Shown: positions 1-11,900 of the stretch, one piece after another
How the letters are laid out: each line of letters opens with the position of its first letter
Numbering within the stretch: position 1 is the stretch's first letter
Source: Metopolophium dirhodum
Taxonomy: Eukaryota; Arthropoda; Insecta; Hemiptera; Aphididae
DNA length: 64,000 nucleotides
Direction of reading: 5' to 3'
NCBI RefSeq assembly: GCF_019925205.1
Contig: NC_083568.1
Span: 22,132,393 to 22,196,392, forward strand
Made by a program: the position numbers and the translations under genes
The notes under the pieces: model-generated
Database searches by the model: none
Seen by the model: the letters and a program-made list of their open reading frames with translations, nothing else
What the model was told of the DNA's origin: nothing

Positions 1-1169
1 ATTATTTTGTTCGTTTTTTGTTAGAATGTATGACTGTGCGAATGTGTAAAATGAATTTACCTGTTTAGAGTTAACTGAAAATTTAGCACAGTGGCGAATA
101 AACGACAAAATAAAATAATATATACAATTTTTATCGTTTATTTGAAATATACAATCCATAAAAATGTTTATTTACAATATCCATATGATATTTGATGTGG
201 GTAGTTAGTCATGAATAATGACTAAAACAATATGACTTATGATTAAAACAATTAGGTATCAAACAATCAGCAGTAATACTTTCGATGTAATATAATACTT
301 AAATATATTTATTTATTCTATATTTTGTTAATCTATAAATGTTATTATTAATATTATTAATATTTTTTTTTTTTCTATACCAGTAAATCACTCCCCATTT
401 AGCTTTTTTGGCAGATTTTCTGGGATGTTGCTAGAGTCTAGGGTTAGGTTTAGTGGTTCGCAGGGTGGAATTAAGAGTTTGTAGGCGGATATTATACTTC
501 TGAGATTGCTGGATTTTTTAAGTCCTAGTTTAGGAAATGATTTGATATGTAAATTGTCAATTTCGTAATCATTCCTAATGATATTAATAGTAGAATTTGT
601 ATTAAGTTGGTATTTGATTTCTTAATTCTTTGCTGCACCTCGCGTAATAAAATATTATAGTACAAATCAGTAAATTTTGTCATATGTATAAAAATATATT
701 TAAATTTATAAGACAACAATTTTCATATTTGTGCTTCATATCTTTTATACAACTTAAATTTACATACAGATATTGTACATAAAAATATACATATACAACG
801 GGAAAATTCGAATCTCCAAATGTCTTTAAATAGTTTGATAATCTCACATTTTACTTACTATTTAAAATGTTATTTTCCGCTCACGTCTTTGTTGAAAAAT
901 ATTGGACATTTCTGAATTTTGTGGAACTCTGTTGGAAAAATATTTGTACATTTATACTTAAGTATGTACAAGAAATTTTCAATCGGTTTACGTGTGTCAA
1001 AAGCGTTTTCAGCGGAAAACAAGAACAAAACAATAACACAGGCTATAGCAAAAACCAATAACTCTGTCGTCGTTGTTGATAAAATTCTAAAAATAAACAA
1101 CGATTTTTTATCGTTATTTCCAATGTCGATAGAAAAAAAAACGACCACGACGAGTGTCGGAATTCCACG

Positions 1170-1215
1170 CGGGTATATAAAGTTAGAGGGTAATTTTTTA
1201 AAAAAGTGTACGATT
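1170..1215 (+). promoter_or_regulatory. Weak candidate TATA box
   Basis: GGGTATATAAAG at 1171-1182 sits just after a CpG-containing stretch, about 1.35 kb before the first recognised exon. It is a TATA-like match only, without a clear initiator. Confidence 0.12.
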
Positions 1216-1764
1216 CTCGTTTAATTAAACTGTTTAGTAGATGTACATATTGAGTGGATTGATGAGGTTTTTAACGATTCTCTCGATAGGGCAAATATCT
1301 TATTGACATGGGCTAATATAAAATATCAAAATAATTTAGATGCGGTCCATATATTTTATAACTTAAGTGTTAAATCATTATCTTAAGTAATACTACTATT
1401 ACACAAGTTTAATCATTTCAAACACACCTTGCAATTCCCTGCAAAACATCAACTATCGAGACACTGCGTGTTTGTTAGTGACACTTAAAATTTCTTTCTT
1501 TTGATTTATGTACATAATATAATATTATGCTGGTACAAAAAAAAAATTCCTATAATATGTATGACACAGAATAAAAATTGTCACCTACTGCGATTGTCTC
1601 CGTATATACAGTTATTACGGGGCGTGTATACGTTTTTATTTTTAACAACATGTTATTGTGTAGTAAGGGATTGAACGACAACAGTCAACAGCTCTGTTAA
1701 ATTAAATAATACAAAAAATAAAGGAAATGATTTTGAGTAAAAATGAGGCACGTACGACGTGCAT

Positions 1765-1875
1765 CTACGTCAGTGCGATGTAATATTCCTATTACGCCCG
1801 TATAAAACAGGAGAGAATTATTCAACTTTTTAGTATTATACATAATATGGACTGAGGGCTTTATAAACCAGTAAG
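1765..1875 (+). promoter_or_regulatory. Candidate TATA promoter with CRE-like site
   Basis: A TATAAAA box lies at 1801-1807, preceded by a CRE-like TACGTCAG at about 1767 in a locally CpG-richer stretch. A possible splice donor (CCA/GTAAGA) lies at 1871, which could join a short non-coding exon to the acceptor at 2518. Position and orientation fit the receptor gene. Core motifs this short occur by chance in AT-rich DNA. Confidence 0.22.
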
Positions 1876-2518
1876 ATCTCTAGACTTGTTATGAAGAATC
1901 GCGCGGAGTTAGTGACGGGACGTATTATCCATATACATTACATGTAGAAACTTATGTATCTCACTTTTATACTCAACATGAAACCTAAATATACTTCTCA
2001 TCTAAACCCACGTAAGACTTCACATATATTATCTAATCTAAACCCACGTTGAACTCACATTTATCTTATTTAAGCCCGTTCGAAACTCGTATAATAAATA
2101 ATACGTGTATGTATATTTTTTGTTTGTTTCATACTTATTATGAACTGATAACAGTATCAACATCACTTTGCAATAAAAATACAGTAGCTGATATTCTATA
2201 TTTTTAAAGTTTTAAATAATTCCAGAAAATCAGTATACAACATACACAATATTATGTTATATTAAAAATGGCAGTGTTATATATATATATAATATAATTA
2301 TATTTTTCTTGAAATGGTTTTTTAAAAAAAAATGTCGATGAAGATACTAATCTGAAACAGAAGTATTGGTAAACATTTTTAGTCAATGATGAATCGTATA
2401 ATTTGTACTACCTACCTATATTATTAACTAATCTTCCAAAACACAATAAATAAAATATATATAAATATGAATAAATATACCGTATAATAATCAAACATAT
2501 TTTTTTCTTTTGTTACAG

Positions 2519-2817
2519 AATTTGGCGTTGTACTTAGGCCGATTTAATTGTGACGCTGAAATCAGTGGTAACAACTTTCCGAAAAAATTTTCACAAAAAC
2601 GTACGGCTAGTGTAAAAAATTCAACGCCCATAATCACGGTACAACTTACACTGCTGTGTAACTTAACGGTGGCGTCCGGTATGCCAGCGGACGGCCACGG
2701 TGACGTCCTCAACCGTACGTGATCGCCGTGACTGTTCGCCGGTATGGTGAAACGGCCGGTGACCGAGTACAATACTCCGGTTACTTCGCAGACGCCTAGT
2801 ATACCGCAACAGCGGTC
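2519..2817 (+). other. 5' UTR part of first coding exon, with two uORFs
   Basis: The exon starts after a pyrimidine-rich acceptor ending TTGTTACAG at 2518 and runs without a splice site to the ATG at 2818. It is much richer in G+C than the flanks. The main frame has a TAG at 2797-2799, which fixes the start downstream of it. uORF1 is 2681-2722 (13 codons plus stop). uORF2 starts at 2744 and runs into the coding sequence. No ATG occurs between 2519 and 2680. Earlier non-coding exons are implied by the acceptor but cannot be placed with confidence. Confidence 0.7.
2681..2722 (+). CDS. Short upstream ORF, 13 codons
   Basis: ATG at 2681 opens a 13-codon frame ending in TGA at 2720-2722, 21 bases before the second uORF. 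It is the first ATG in the exon. No peptide function is suggested; it could attenuate scanning or allow reinitiation. Confidence 0.3.
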   Translation: MPADGHGDVLNRT

Positions 2818-2902
2818 ATGGAACATGGTGACGACGTGTTCAACCATACCCCCACGTCCGTCGTCACGTCACTCGATCCACGGGACTCACTCTACCGGTT
2901 GA
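2744..2902 (+). CDS. Overlapping upstream ORF (52 codons) of the octopamine receptor mRNA
   Basis: ATG at 2744 has G at -3 and G at +4, as good a context as the receptor ATG at 2818. The frame is shifted relative to the receptor. It stays open across the receptor start and stops at TGA 2900-2902. The peptide begins MVKRPVTEYN and shows no domain I recognise. Its likely role, if any, is regulatory: it would capture scanning ribosomes before the receptor start. An in-frame receptor ATG (M31) lies at 2908, five bases after the uORF stop, so reinitiation there would give a receptor lacking 30 N-terminal residues but keeping the N33 sequon. The ORF is seen directly; its translation is inference. 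Confidence 0.45.
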   Translation: MVKRPVTEYNTPVTSQTPSIPQQRSWNMVTTCSTIPPRPSSRHSIHGTHSTG

Positions 2903-2940
2903 GTGTCATGGATAACGGCACCGACCCCACGGTCCAACAG
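2818..2940 (+). CDS. Octbeta2R: Octbeta2R coding exon 1 (extracellular N terminus, residues 1-41)
   Basis: Starts MEHGDDVFNHTPTSVV and ends DNGTDPTVQQ, then donor GT at 2941 (phase 0). The start is chosen because an in-frame TAG lies 18 bases upstream and the ATG has G at -3 and +4. M31 at 2908 is an alternative start. There is no signal peptide, as usual for amine GPCRs. Two N-glycosylation sequons (NHT, NGT) fit an extracellular tail. This segment is poorly conserved among octopamine receptors, so support comes from the splice fit and composition rather than homology. Confidence 0.75.
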
Positions 2941-5900
2941 GTATTTATATCAGATAATATAGCATTATAGTGTGAACTGTGTACCTTTCGAATTCATAAT
3001 ATTCTGCATTAAACAATTATAATTATAGTCTATAATTGGTCTTAGTGCCCGAGATTCGAGGACTGCAGAGGGTTGATGGAAAAATAGCGTTTGAAATTGT
3101 ATCGCTATTTAATATGACATCAGAATTCAAATATTTTGTTTTGTGAAATATATTATATTGTAATGGAATAAAAATAAAAATAAAAGAAGAAAAACATAAA
3201 AATTAAAAATAGTAATAGTATCTTAAATATATTATACAATATTTCTTTTGACTTTAAGATTATTATGTGTAAATGCGGGCATCTGATTATATCTGACACG
3301 ACGTTTTTATTCGACTTGGAGTCTGACAGTCTTCAATTATGTTTGTGCTGTATTTTATTATATGAGTAGAAGAGAACAAGCATTTGAAGGTGTAATTATA
3401 CGCGTATTGAAGAATATAATGTATCTAAAATAATTTTCTATTATTAATTCATTCGTAAAAATAATTAAATAAATGTTCCCAATTTAAGTGATGTCTATAC
3501 TCTATAGTCTATACTGAATATTGAGTGGACGTCCGAAAGAACAACTTTTCTATATGACGAGTTGAGTTGCAGTAATAGTTTTTTTTTGGAAAATCAAATT
3601 TATGTTGGTGCTTAATATTATTAATATTTACACGGACTTGTGAGATGCATACAATAAATTAAGTGATACCCACAGTAAAAAAGACATCGCGAGTTGTATA
3701 CGTTTGTACTAAGATATCGTTCAACTGAATCAGAACGTCATAACTTATTGGTAGTTAGTGTACACTTATAAGTTATTGTTGAAAGAAATCCTGGCTTATC
3801 ATTTATGTTCACCTACTGCCATACAGTAGGTTGTTTCGCGAAGGATATGAGATTGAATTTAATACAAATTTTGGTCTAATGAATAAACTCAGAGCCTAAC
3901 CCCTATATAGTTCAACCTAATCTCAAATGACAGTAGATAGAGTATACCTTGGGCTCAGTATTATAATTATAGTTTGTTGGAATATAGGTAAGAAGGCAGT
4001 ATATATTTTTTTTAATAAATCAAACAACAATATTGAATGAATACACACATACATCATATTGTATTGTAGGTTTATGTTATTAAATGGAAGTATGTAAATT
4101 AAATTTTTTTTTCATAATAAAAATTATTATTTTTATAATACCTTAAGTCACTAGCAAGGCAGTTGTGGAATGGATGATTTGTAAATTGCACTTACATAGA
4201 TCGCGATGGGATTTATGAATATGTGTAGAGTTTTAATTTCTAATATCGTATAACTGCGAATAGAAAAAGTGGTAGCAGAGTGTTGATTGTGATTTATTTT
4301 TTAATTATTTCAGAGAATGTCAAGAAAACTGACTGACTATTTTTGTGCTCTTCGGGTCCTTTTTAAGTGCTTGATTGACCACTTTGGTAGACCATCCCTG
4401 CGTTTTTATTGTGTTCGATGCATATGGAGTATGAAAATCTGTTTGGCACAGTAAAAATTGATGAACCTATACAGTAGAATATATATTGTGTAATAAAATA
4501 TACAGCTTATAGTATATTGTTATATGGCATTCACCAGTAATTTATTATAATCATAATGTATATCTAATATCTATAGCATATAATATGCAAGATACTGTAG
4601 GTAGTTGGTGTATATGTTTATAGTGGTCTAAGTACTTTATCTTATGTTACTTTATATTTGGATGTAGATATTATTGATAATCTTACATTATTTTATTATA
4701 TTACACGAGCGTGCTCAGTGAGGTCCATTATTATTTGAAATAAACGCTAATAATAATATTAGTAATAATAATATTGCAAGGTACGAATCCATTGAGTACT
4801 GAGAATACACACGTTGACTTTACTCGAACAATTTTAAGATAATAACATACCATTTAGGTGGAACCACTAAAAATATTTCTGGACCCCATTCACTACGACT
4901 ACTTAACCTTTTTCCGAAATAAAAAAAATACTTGGATCGGGTAAAACTGCTGTAGTAATGGTAACGCCGGGTGGTTTGAAGGGCTTATAATTTAATATCG
5001 CGTCGTCGTCATCGTCCGTGTAATAACCATATTTCCCGGTCATTTTATCCTTTCCACGGCGGTGGTTACCCAGCCCGACCGTAATAAACCTCCCACGGGT
5101 ATTACATAATAACTTAGCGCCGCCGGTCGCGCAGCGATTTAAACATAAAACCCTCTCGTATATAATTATATAGGTATACTGTTACGATATAATAATTATC
5201 GTTTCCACGGATTTATCTATCTTAAACGACCGCTCCGAATAATCGAGAGAAAAATCGCTGATATTGGTAGAAAAAAAAATCAAAAGCTACAGAGTTCCCG
5301 AAGCGTCTAAATAAAATAAATGAATAAAACCCATTAGGTACTGTGCCGCATATTATTATAATTTTACAGCGGTCGCGATAATCTTCTCGACCGAAAGCTA
5401 CGCGTGCGCTCATTCGCCCGGAAGTTGAGTGATAAGGCGTGGCATTATAAACGTCAGCCTTTGGCACACCGATTTCCGGTTCGACACTAAACCGGGTAAT
5501 GTCTCGTACCTACAATCAGGTCCGACAACGCGTAGGTACAAAATATTTTAACAGTTAGGTATAGAATATTATTCACGATCCTGGTAGGTATGCGTCGTAT
5601 AGTACAATATAATATAATACATAGTTATAGCATAATATTATTTGTTGTTATTATTATTATCTATTATTGTTCTAATATTATGTACAATATTATTATACAT
5701 ATAATAGGTATATTTATATTGTATTTTATTGTGACTTTTCAAATGGATCAAACGCGAAGACTTAATTGGTTCGAGTGGCGTTTGAGAGGTGTACGAAAGA
5801 TTTTCGATTAACTTACACAGAGAAAATCCTGCGCTATATAGCTGCTGAGTACGTTTTGAACGTTCCATCTGAATATAATGACATTTTGAGTTTATCCAAA

Positions 5901-8900
5901 AACGTAATATCGCTTTAAGAGAGAGAATAATATTATTTGCGCGTACACGAATTTTCAATTTGTACATAACTAAAATTCCCGTATTTTTATTGACATGAAA
6001 ATTAAAAATAAAAACGTTCCGATTTCTTCCATTTAAAATGAAAAATTATAGTGAATATTTTTATCCAAACTGCCTAAAATAATGATATGTACATAATATA
6101 ATATCCTCATTTTACTTATTTCTATTATTGTACCTAAATATATTTCAACTTTTAAAATGTAATTTTAATTTACGATGCAATAAATACATTTCGATATTTA
6201 TAGTCTCTCTTTGATCCTTCATCGGAGAAAGCGAAGCGTTTGAATACTAAAAACCAATAATAAAATAGCACACAACCATTTACATTAAAATATATTATGA
6301 ATAATAAGCTTCTAAACGTTTTTAAAGTTTTTCCAACAGCCTCTCACGAAAACTGTGCAATGACGTCTTGTAGTATTTCGTACAGCGGATTTAATATTTT
6401 AATACATTAAACGATCAATTAAATACTACGTAAACAATATATCTAAGTAACTATACGGTATACATTACTGTATAATGTTTAGAATTACAATATTATTTCA
6501 TTTATTCCAATATAACATGGTGTTTACAAACGAAACAAATTCGAACTTTCTGACTGAAAGATTAACATATAATATGACGTCTGACTGCACCAAACCTATT
6601 CTACTTGAGTAGGAGGACAGTTTATCAAAGTTTACGTATTATGAATGCGGTGTCAAGGAATGTACATTGTTGAAGTGTACTTTTATAATTATTGAAATTT
6701 TAGGTTATCTACGTGGGCGTGTGTATCTATGGTTTAACCATGGTTAGTTTTAAATTTTATGTTACGTATTCTTAACTATATAACTCCGGAGTGGTATATA
6801 AGTGGTAGATAAATACCAAACGGGAGAATGTGAAAGGATTTTGATGTTCAATTTAACGAGAATATTATAATAATAATTACTAAATAATTATAAAATTATA
6901 TTACTATACAATATTATGCATAGGTTATCTCGTTTGCATGCAATTGTTTTTTTAAGGCTTACAAAAATTACACATGTAATAATATAATACTATTTCTGTG
7001 TAGTATATTTTCATAAAGCTTGACAAAGTGAATAACATGAGCGCGAGCTAGTGTCGTTTGCGTTATACCCTAAGCGTTTGATCCACCCACACCTTATGAT
7101 CCCCCTGGTAAGTCTTTCGGCACTGAATTTCTATGAAACGATTATGAGATTTTTTAGTACTATCATCTCGTAAATCACAAGTAGATAGAAGATATAATAT
7201 TATAGAATCGGTTCCGAAAATGTATTTTTAGATATGTTATTATGGCATATTTAAAAACAATAATATGATAATACAGTATATTATTTTTATGTGACCTAAT
7301 GTGGCGCGGTGGTTGCTTCAATTACTACACGTGTTCTGAGGTCAAGCATCAGCCGGTGACACTAGTTCCCGGATGGGTGACCACCCGGGTTTTAGTGACA
7401 AATCCTCGCCACACATACACGTGTTCAGAACCAACCGTTTCTCCCACAGTAAAAATAGGCTAATAACCAGGCAGTTGATGCCTTAAAAAAAATTTAAATA
7501 AATAAAATAGAATATATTTTATTGTGATTTGCATTCGACAAAATAAAAATTGTTGTCGTAATGCCGTGTGTACTATAAGGTATACAAATCATACCCATAA
7601 TAATATCATTGTGAATTGTTTGTACTTTTACATTTTTTGATCGAGTTTTTTTTCAAAACATTAATCCACTACAGTAGTAGAGTGGTTAACCGGCTTTAAA
7701 CGCTTGGGTTAACGGAACTAATTAAAAACGTATCGACTAGAAATTACGATGGAAAACAATTTTGATTAAACATATTAATACCGCCAAAGTTCTCGGTATT
7801 TTTGCTGTGCGCTGTGTACTTGCTGAATACCTCCACCCGTCATACCTCCGCGGGGAGTTACATACAGTTCAATACCAGATTTAAAATTATGTTTATGGAT
7901 GAATTCCGTCCGATAATACGCCTAATTGAGTCCGATAAAACAGCTAGTTGATATTGGATTTTCCTATTGTTATATTCTTATCTACGTCATTCGTTATACT
8001 AATAATATGAAATAAGTACAGTGTAGGATGAGATGATTATTTTCATACAGATACAAATCAGTGGTATAGTGATCGTCGGTCGTGCTCGGTAGCGGATATT
8101 TGACAATAATGAATGTAATGAAAAAGATAAATTAAATTGCAATAAAATACGATATTTCCCTTATATTTATAATTAGAATTATATTCATTTTTAGTATTTA
8201 ACACGCAAACCATAATATGTTTACATGTTATGTATTTGAAAGTTCTAAGTATGTATTCTCAAAGAACACATCACTTACCCATACAATTAATATGATTGAG
8301 AACGAAATTACGTGCAAAGTTTCCATATCATTTAATTGACTATGCAACGAATCAGCACGTTAAATATTTTTAAACTGAAAATTTAAGAGTATCAATTAAT
8401 AATAACAATAATAATATTTATTATTGTTAAAGAGAGATATATAATAAATGTACATATTATACATATAAACAAAATGTGTGATAAAAATGTTCAAAGTCGT
8501 AGTCTCGATTGTATTTTACCAATTTTTTGAGTTATTTTCGGTTCAAAATAGGTGTAAATTTGGGTCTGCGGAACTACTTAACCGCGGTAATACGTCCCCG
8601 CCACGTTACCGCTGTCAGTGTACCCGCAACAATTTTAGTTTATAATGATTATTATAATGATAACCACGTGATCGTGTGCAGGTGACCGGCGACATGATGG
8701 ACTGGTCCGATTACGTGTCGGTGGCGCTGAAAACGTCGATCATGGCCATCATTATACTGACGTCAATTGGCGGCAACCTGTTGGTGATCGTGTCCGTCGC
8801 TCGACACCCCCGGCTCCGGGTGATCACCAACTACTTCGTCGTGTCGCTGGCGTTCGCCGACATGCTGGTGGCCATCGTGGCGATGACGTTCAACGCCAGC

Positions 8901-11900
8901 AAGCTGATCAGCGGCAAGTGGATATTCGGGTACTTCATGTGCGACGTGTGGAACTCGAGCGACGTGTACTTCTCCACCGCGTCCATACTGCACCTGTGCT
9001 GCATCAGCGTGGACCGGTATTACGCAATCGTCAAGCCGCTCAAGTACCCGGTGCTGGTCACCAAGCGGCTAGTGGCGTTCCTGCTACTCGTCACGTGGGT
9101 GGCGCCGGGCATCATCGCGTTCGTGCCCATCTTCTACGGCTGGTACACCACCGACGAGTATCTGGCCTACCGGATGGCACACCCGGACGACTGCGATTGG
9201 GTTGTGAGTATTATGTATATTTTTATCTATTTGTGATCAAAGATGGTAATTGGTGGAGGGAGGAGGGGGCATCAAACAGTTAAAAGGTTAATTTTTTTTT
9301 TTACTTTTTAAATCTACTTACCAACTTGACTAGTTTAATTGACCGGAGCCTTAATATGCTTGGTCGACTTAGTCAGCTGATTAAAAAATAATCCTTCAAA
9401 TTAATAACGAAAATGTTTTTAAAAGATAATCATAGTAGGTACCTATATAATATACACTATTCTAACTAAGTACCAATTTCCGTATGCACGGTTTTAAATA
9501 AAATTAATCTAACACTTTGATAATAGTAATAATAATATGTCTGTTATGTTTCTTGATAAAATAATATTATATGAATAAATAAGCACAAACTACATATTAT
9601 GTGATCATTGTGATCCACAAACTAATTTAAAAAGTATGTTAATTTCTCCAATCTGAGTTTAGCTAATATTTTATTCCTATATAAATTTAAAACTTTGTGA
9701 GTAAAATTTATTCCCTGTTAACTGATTATTTCCAACTTGAAGATTTTGCGTTTAATAATCTTAATTTAACAAAAGTTAATTATTTTTATTAACTTATTGC
9801 TCCATACTTCGTGTATTATATTATTATATTAGTATACCTAACCGCGTATACTAGTCAATGGGTCATATAAAATGAACATATGGTACAAATTAATATTTAT
9901 AGTTGTATGCTATTATATGTTTTATAGACAATGTTTCAAACGTGATTATTGATTAATAATTATAACCATAATATAATATTTTGTCCACTATGACAGTTTC
10001 AACTATACCTAACTGTAGAAAAATATTTACAAGATAATTATTTATTTTTCTGAGACCTATAGCAGTTCAAAATAATTATACACAAATTGTTTCCATTATA
10101 AGTGTTTTCCACTGCATATGACGTTTTACATTATAATATTATAATAAATTGATACGCTAAATAATATTAAACTACGCGTTCTGCAATTTTTTTTTTTGTG
10201 GGGGTCGTTTGTATAATAAATATATTTCATGATTTTAACTGACAATTTTACACTTCACATTAATACACTGTAACTTTATTGTTGTTATAGTATAATATTA
10301 TTACGATAAAACATAATTGTTGGTCCATAATTTGGTTATTATCTAAAAATGTGAATTGATTATAGCAAATGGCCTACATTTTAATTACAATGCATTTAAA
10401 GATCCAAAGTGTGTTATTTTTATATACATACTTTTATACATTTTTCGATTACTATTCTAAACGTTTTATTAAGTACTTCTTATTGTCAAATAAATATATT
10501 TTTTTCACTTGGACACAACTTGCATTTGCAAAAAATAAAATGTTTAACACACAACAACTGATGTAAGTTGAATTTATCTGAAAAACAAAATTTCTTAATT
10601 TAGAACAAATTACCTTGTCAGGTACACTAAAGTATAATATAGTAATACAATGATGATTGCGTATTCAACACCGTAGGTATTGTATCTACTCTACCATTCT
10701 TAATTTCACATATAAAACGATATATTTTTAGACAAAATAATGTATAACCATATAATATGTATAACTGTCATAAGTTTTTCAAAACTTCTACAAAATTCCC
10801 AAGACACAAAATTGTTATGAAAATGGCACAAAATCCAACTAACTACCCATACTGATAATATTATAAAAATATTTAAATATGACGTAAAAATAAAGCAGAA
10901 AAGTTTTCTTTATTTTTTTGGTTTACCTAGAAAACGAGATAGCTGTCCATTTTTTTTTAGTTTTTCATTAGTATAAAATAACACTAAACATTTAAAATAC
11001 CAAAACTCTAATGTATTTTAGTTTCTTGTGAATTGACTGAATAACTTTTATAATATATCAGTTGTTTGTCGGTTATTATATTTTAAGAGGACAATTTATT
11101 GAACAATCAATATAATATGTTTTGGTTATGTCTCCGCAGAGTCCTATTCAAAGCCATCAGTCCGTTAGAACCTAAAATACATAATTCTGCTCTCAATATC
11201 TCAGAGAGACAATTATTGTACGACATTGTTTTCACAAACTCGCAATAAATTCACACTCAATGTACATCTTCTAGTTCGATATTAATACCATCTACGTAAA
11301 TAATAATATTTTTTAGGCAACTAAATTTACCAAAAATTAAATAAATATGTTTATTTTTTTTTGTATAAAAAGTGCTTTTAGAAAACGATGATCTCTTGTA
11401 TTAAGTAATACCATACGAATAAGTAATAACTAATCCTTATTTATGTCACTTTAATAGTTTCAATGATTATAACAAATAAAAACAAACTAAATTAATTATA
11501 AATACTTCATGCGTCATTGTTTATTGCAATTAATTATTGTTAATACTTCTTAATACTTGAAACACGGTTTTGAGATTAGAACAATCTGATTCGATAATCA
11601 ATACACAAACAATAGATGACATTCTTCGAAACTCTTCGAAATTAGAGGGAGCTTAAATAAATTAATGGCACGCATGTCAACCCCTTCGATGTCAATGGAT
11701 AACGCGGAGATAGTGCTTATATAATAATATATTTGATAAATTCAAAGTTCCGTATATTGCGGAGAACAAAATAAACACACCACACTGTTCAAAACTGATA
11801 TCTACGCGTAGACAGTGTTATTAGTAAAACTGAAAACAAAACAGACAAAAGACTCGTGTCACTATAGAACAGTGCTAAAATAAATGCATAGGAAACAATG

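Larger units (their letters stand above)
1..2518. other. Upstream region: no protein gene seen; candidate promoters
   Basis: AT-rich DNA with small overlapping frames on both strands near 870-1224 that show no recognisable protein. It must contain the promoter or earlier non-coding exons of the receptor if these are not further left. Two TATA-type sites are listed separately. Nothing else stands out except homopolymer T and TA runs. Confidence 0.5.
2941..8681 (+). other. Octbeta2R intron 1 (5741 bp)
   Basis: Starts GTATTT and ends TGTGCAG; phase 0. Mostly AT-rich. It contains a CpG-rich patch at about 4960-5560 and a 5S-derived SINE at about 7295-7510. No other coding exon is visible. The small frames at 5222-5967 are products of these composition changes. 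Confidence 0.85.

Noticed and set aside
870..1224. Overlapping 92-codon (minus) and 101-codon (plus) frames
   Set aside because: They overlap each other, show no recognisable domain and have no splice or codon-use support.
2510..2722. Plus-strand frame starting at a TTG before the exon
   Set aside because: It begins in the intron, crosses the acceptor and has no ATG before 2681; only the short uORF is kept.
2491..2847. 118-codon minus-strand frame over the first coding exon
   Set aside because: Shadow of the GC-rich exon; crosses the exon's acceptor and has no splice or family support.
5222..5967. Small frames in intron 1
   Set aside because: Arise from the CpG-rich patch and ATT repeats; translations are low complexity or featureless.
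7339..7397. Possible genuine 5S rRNA gene
   Set aside because: Only the internal promoter part matches; the 5' half is diverged and a SINE-type tail follows.
8763..9283. Overlapping frames on both strands over coding exon 2
   Set aside because: Arg/His-rich shadow translations of the receptor exon.
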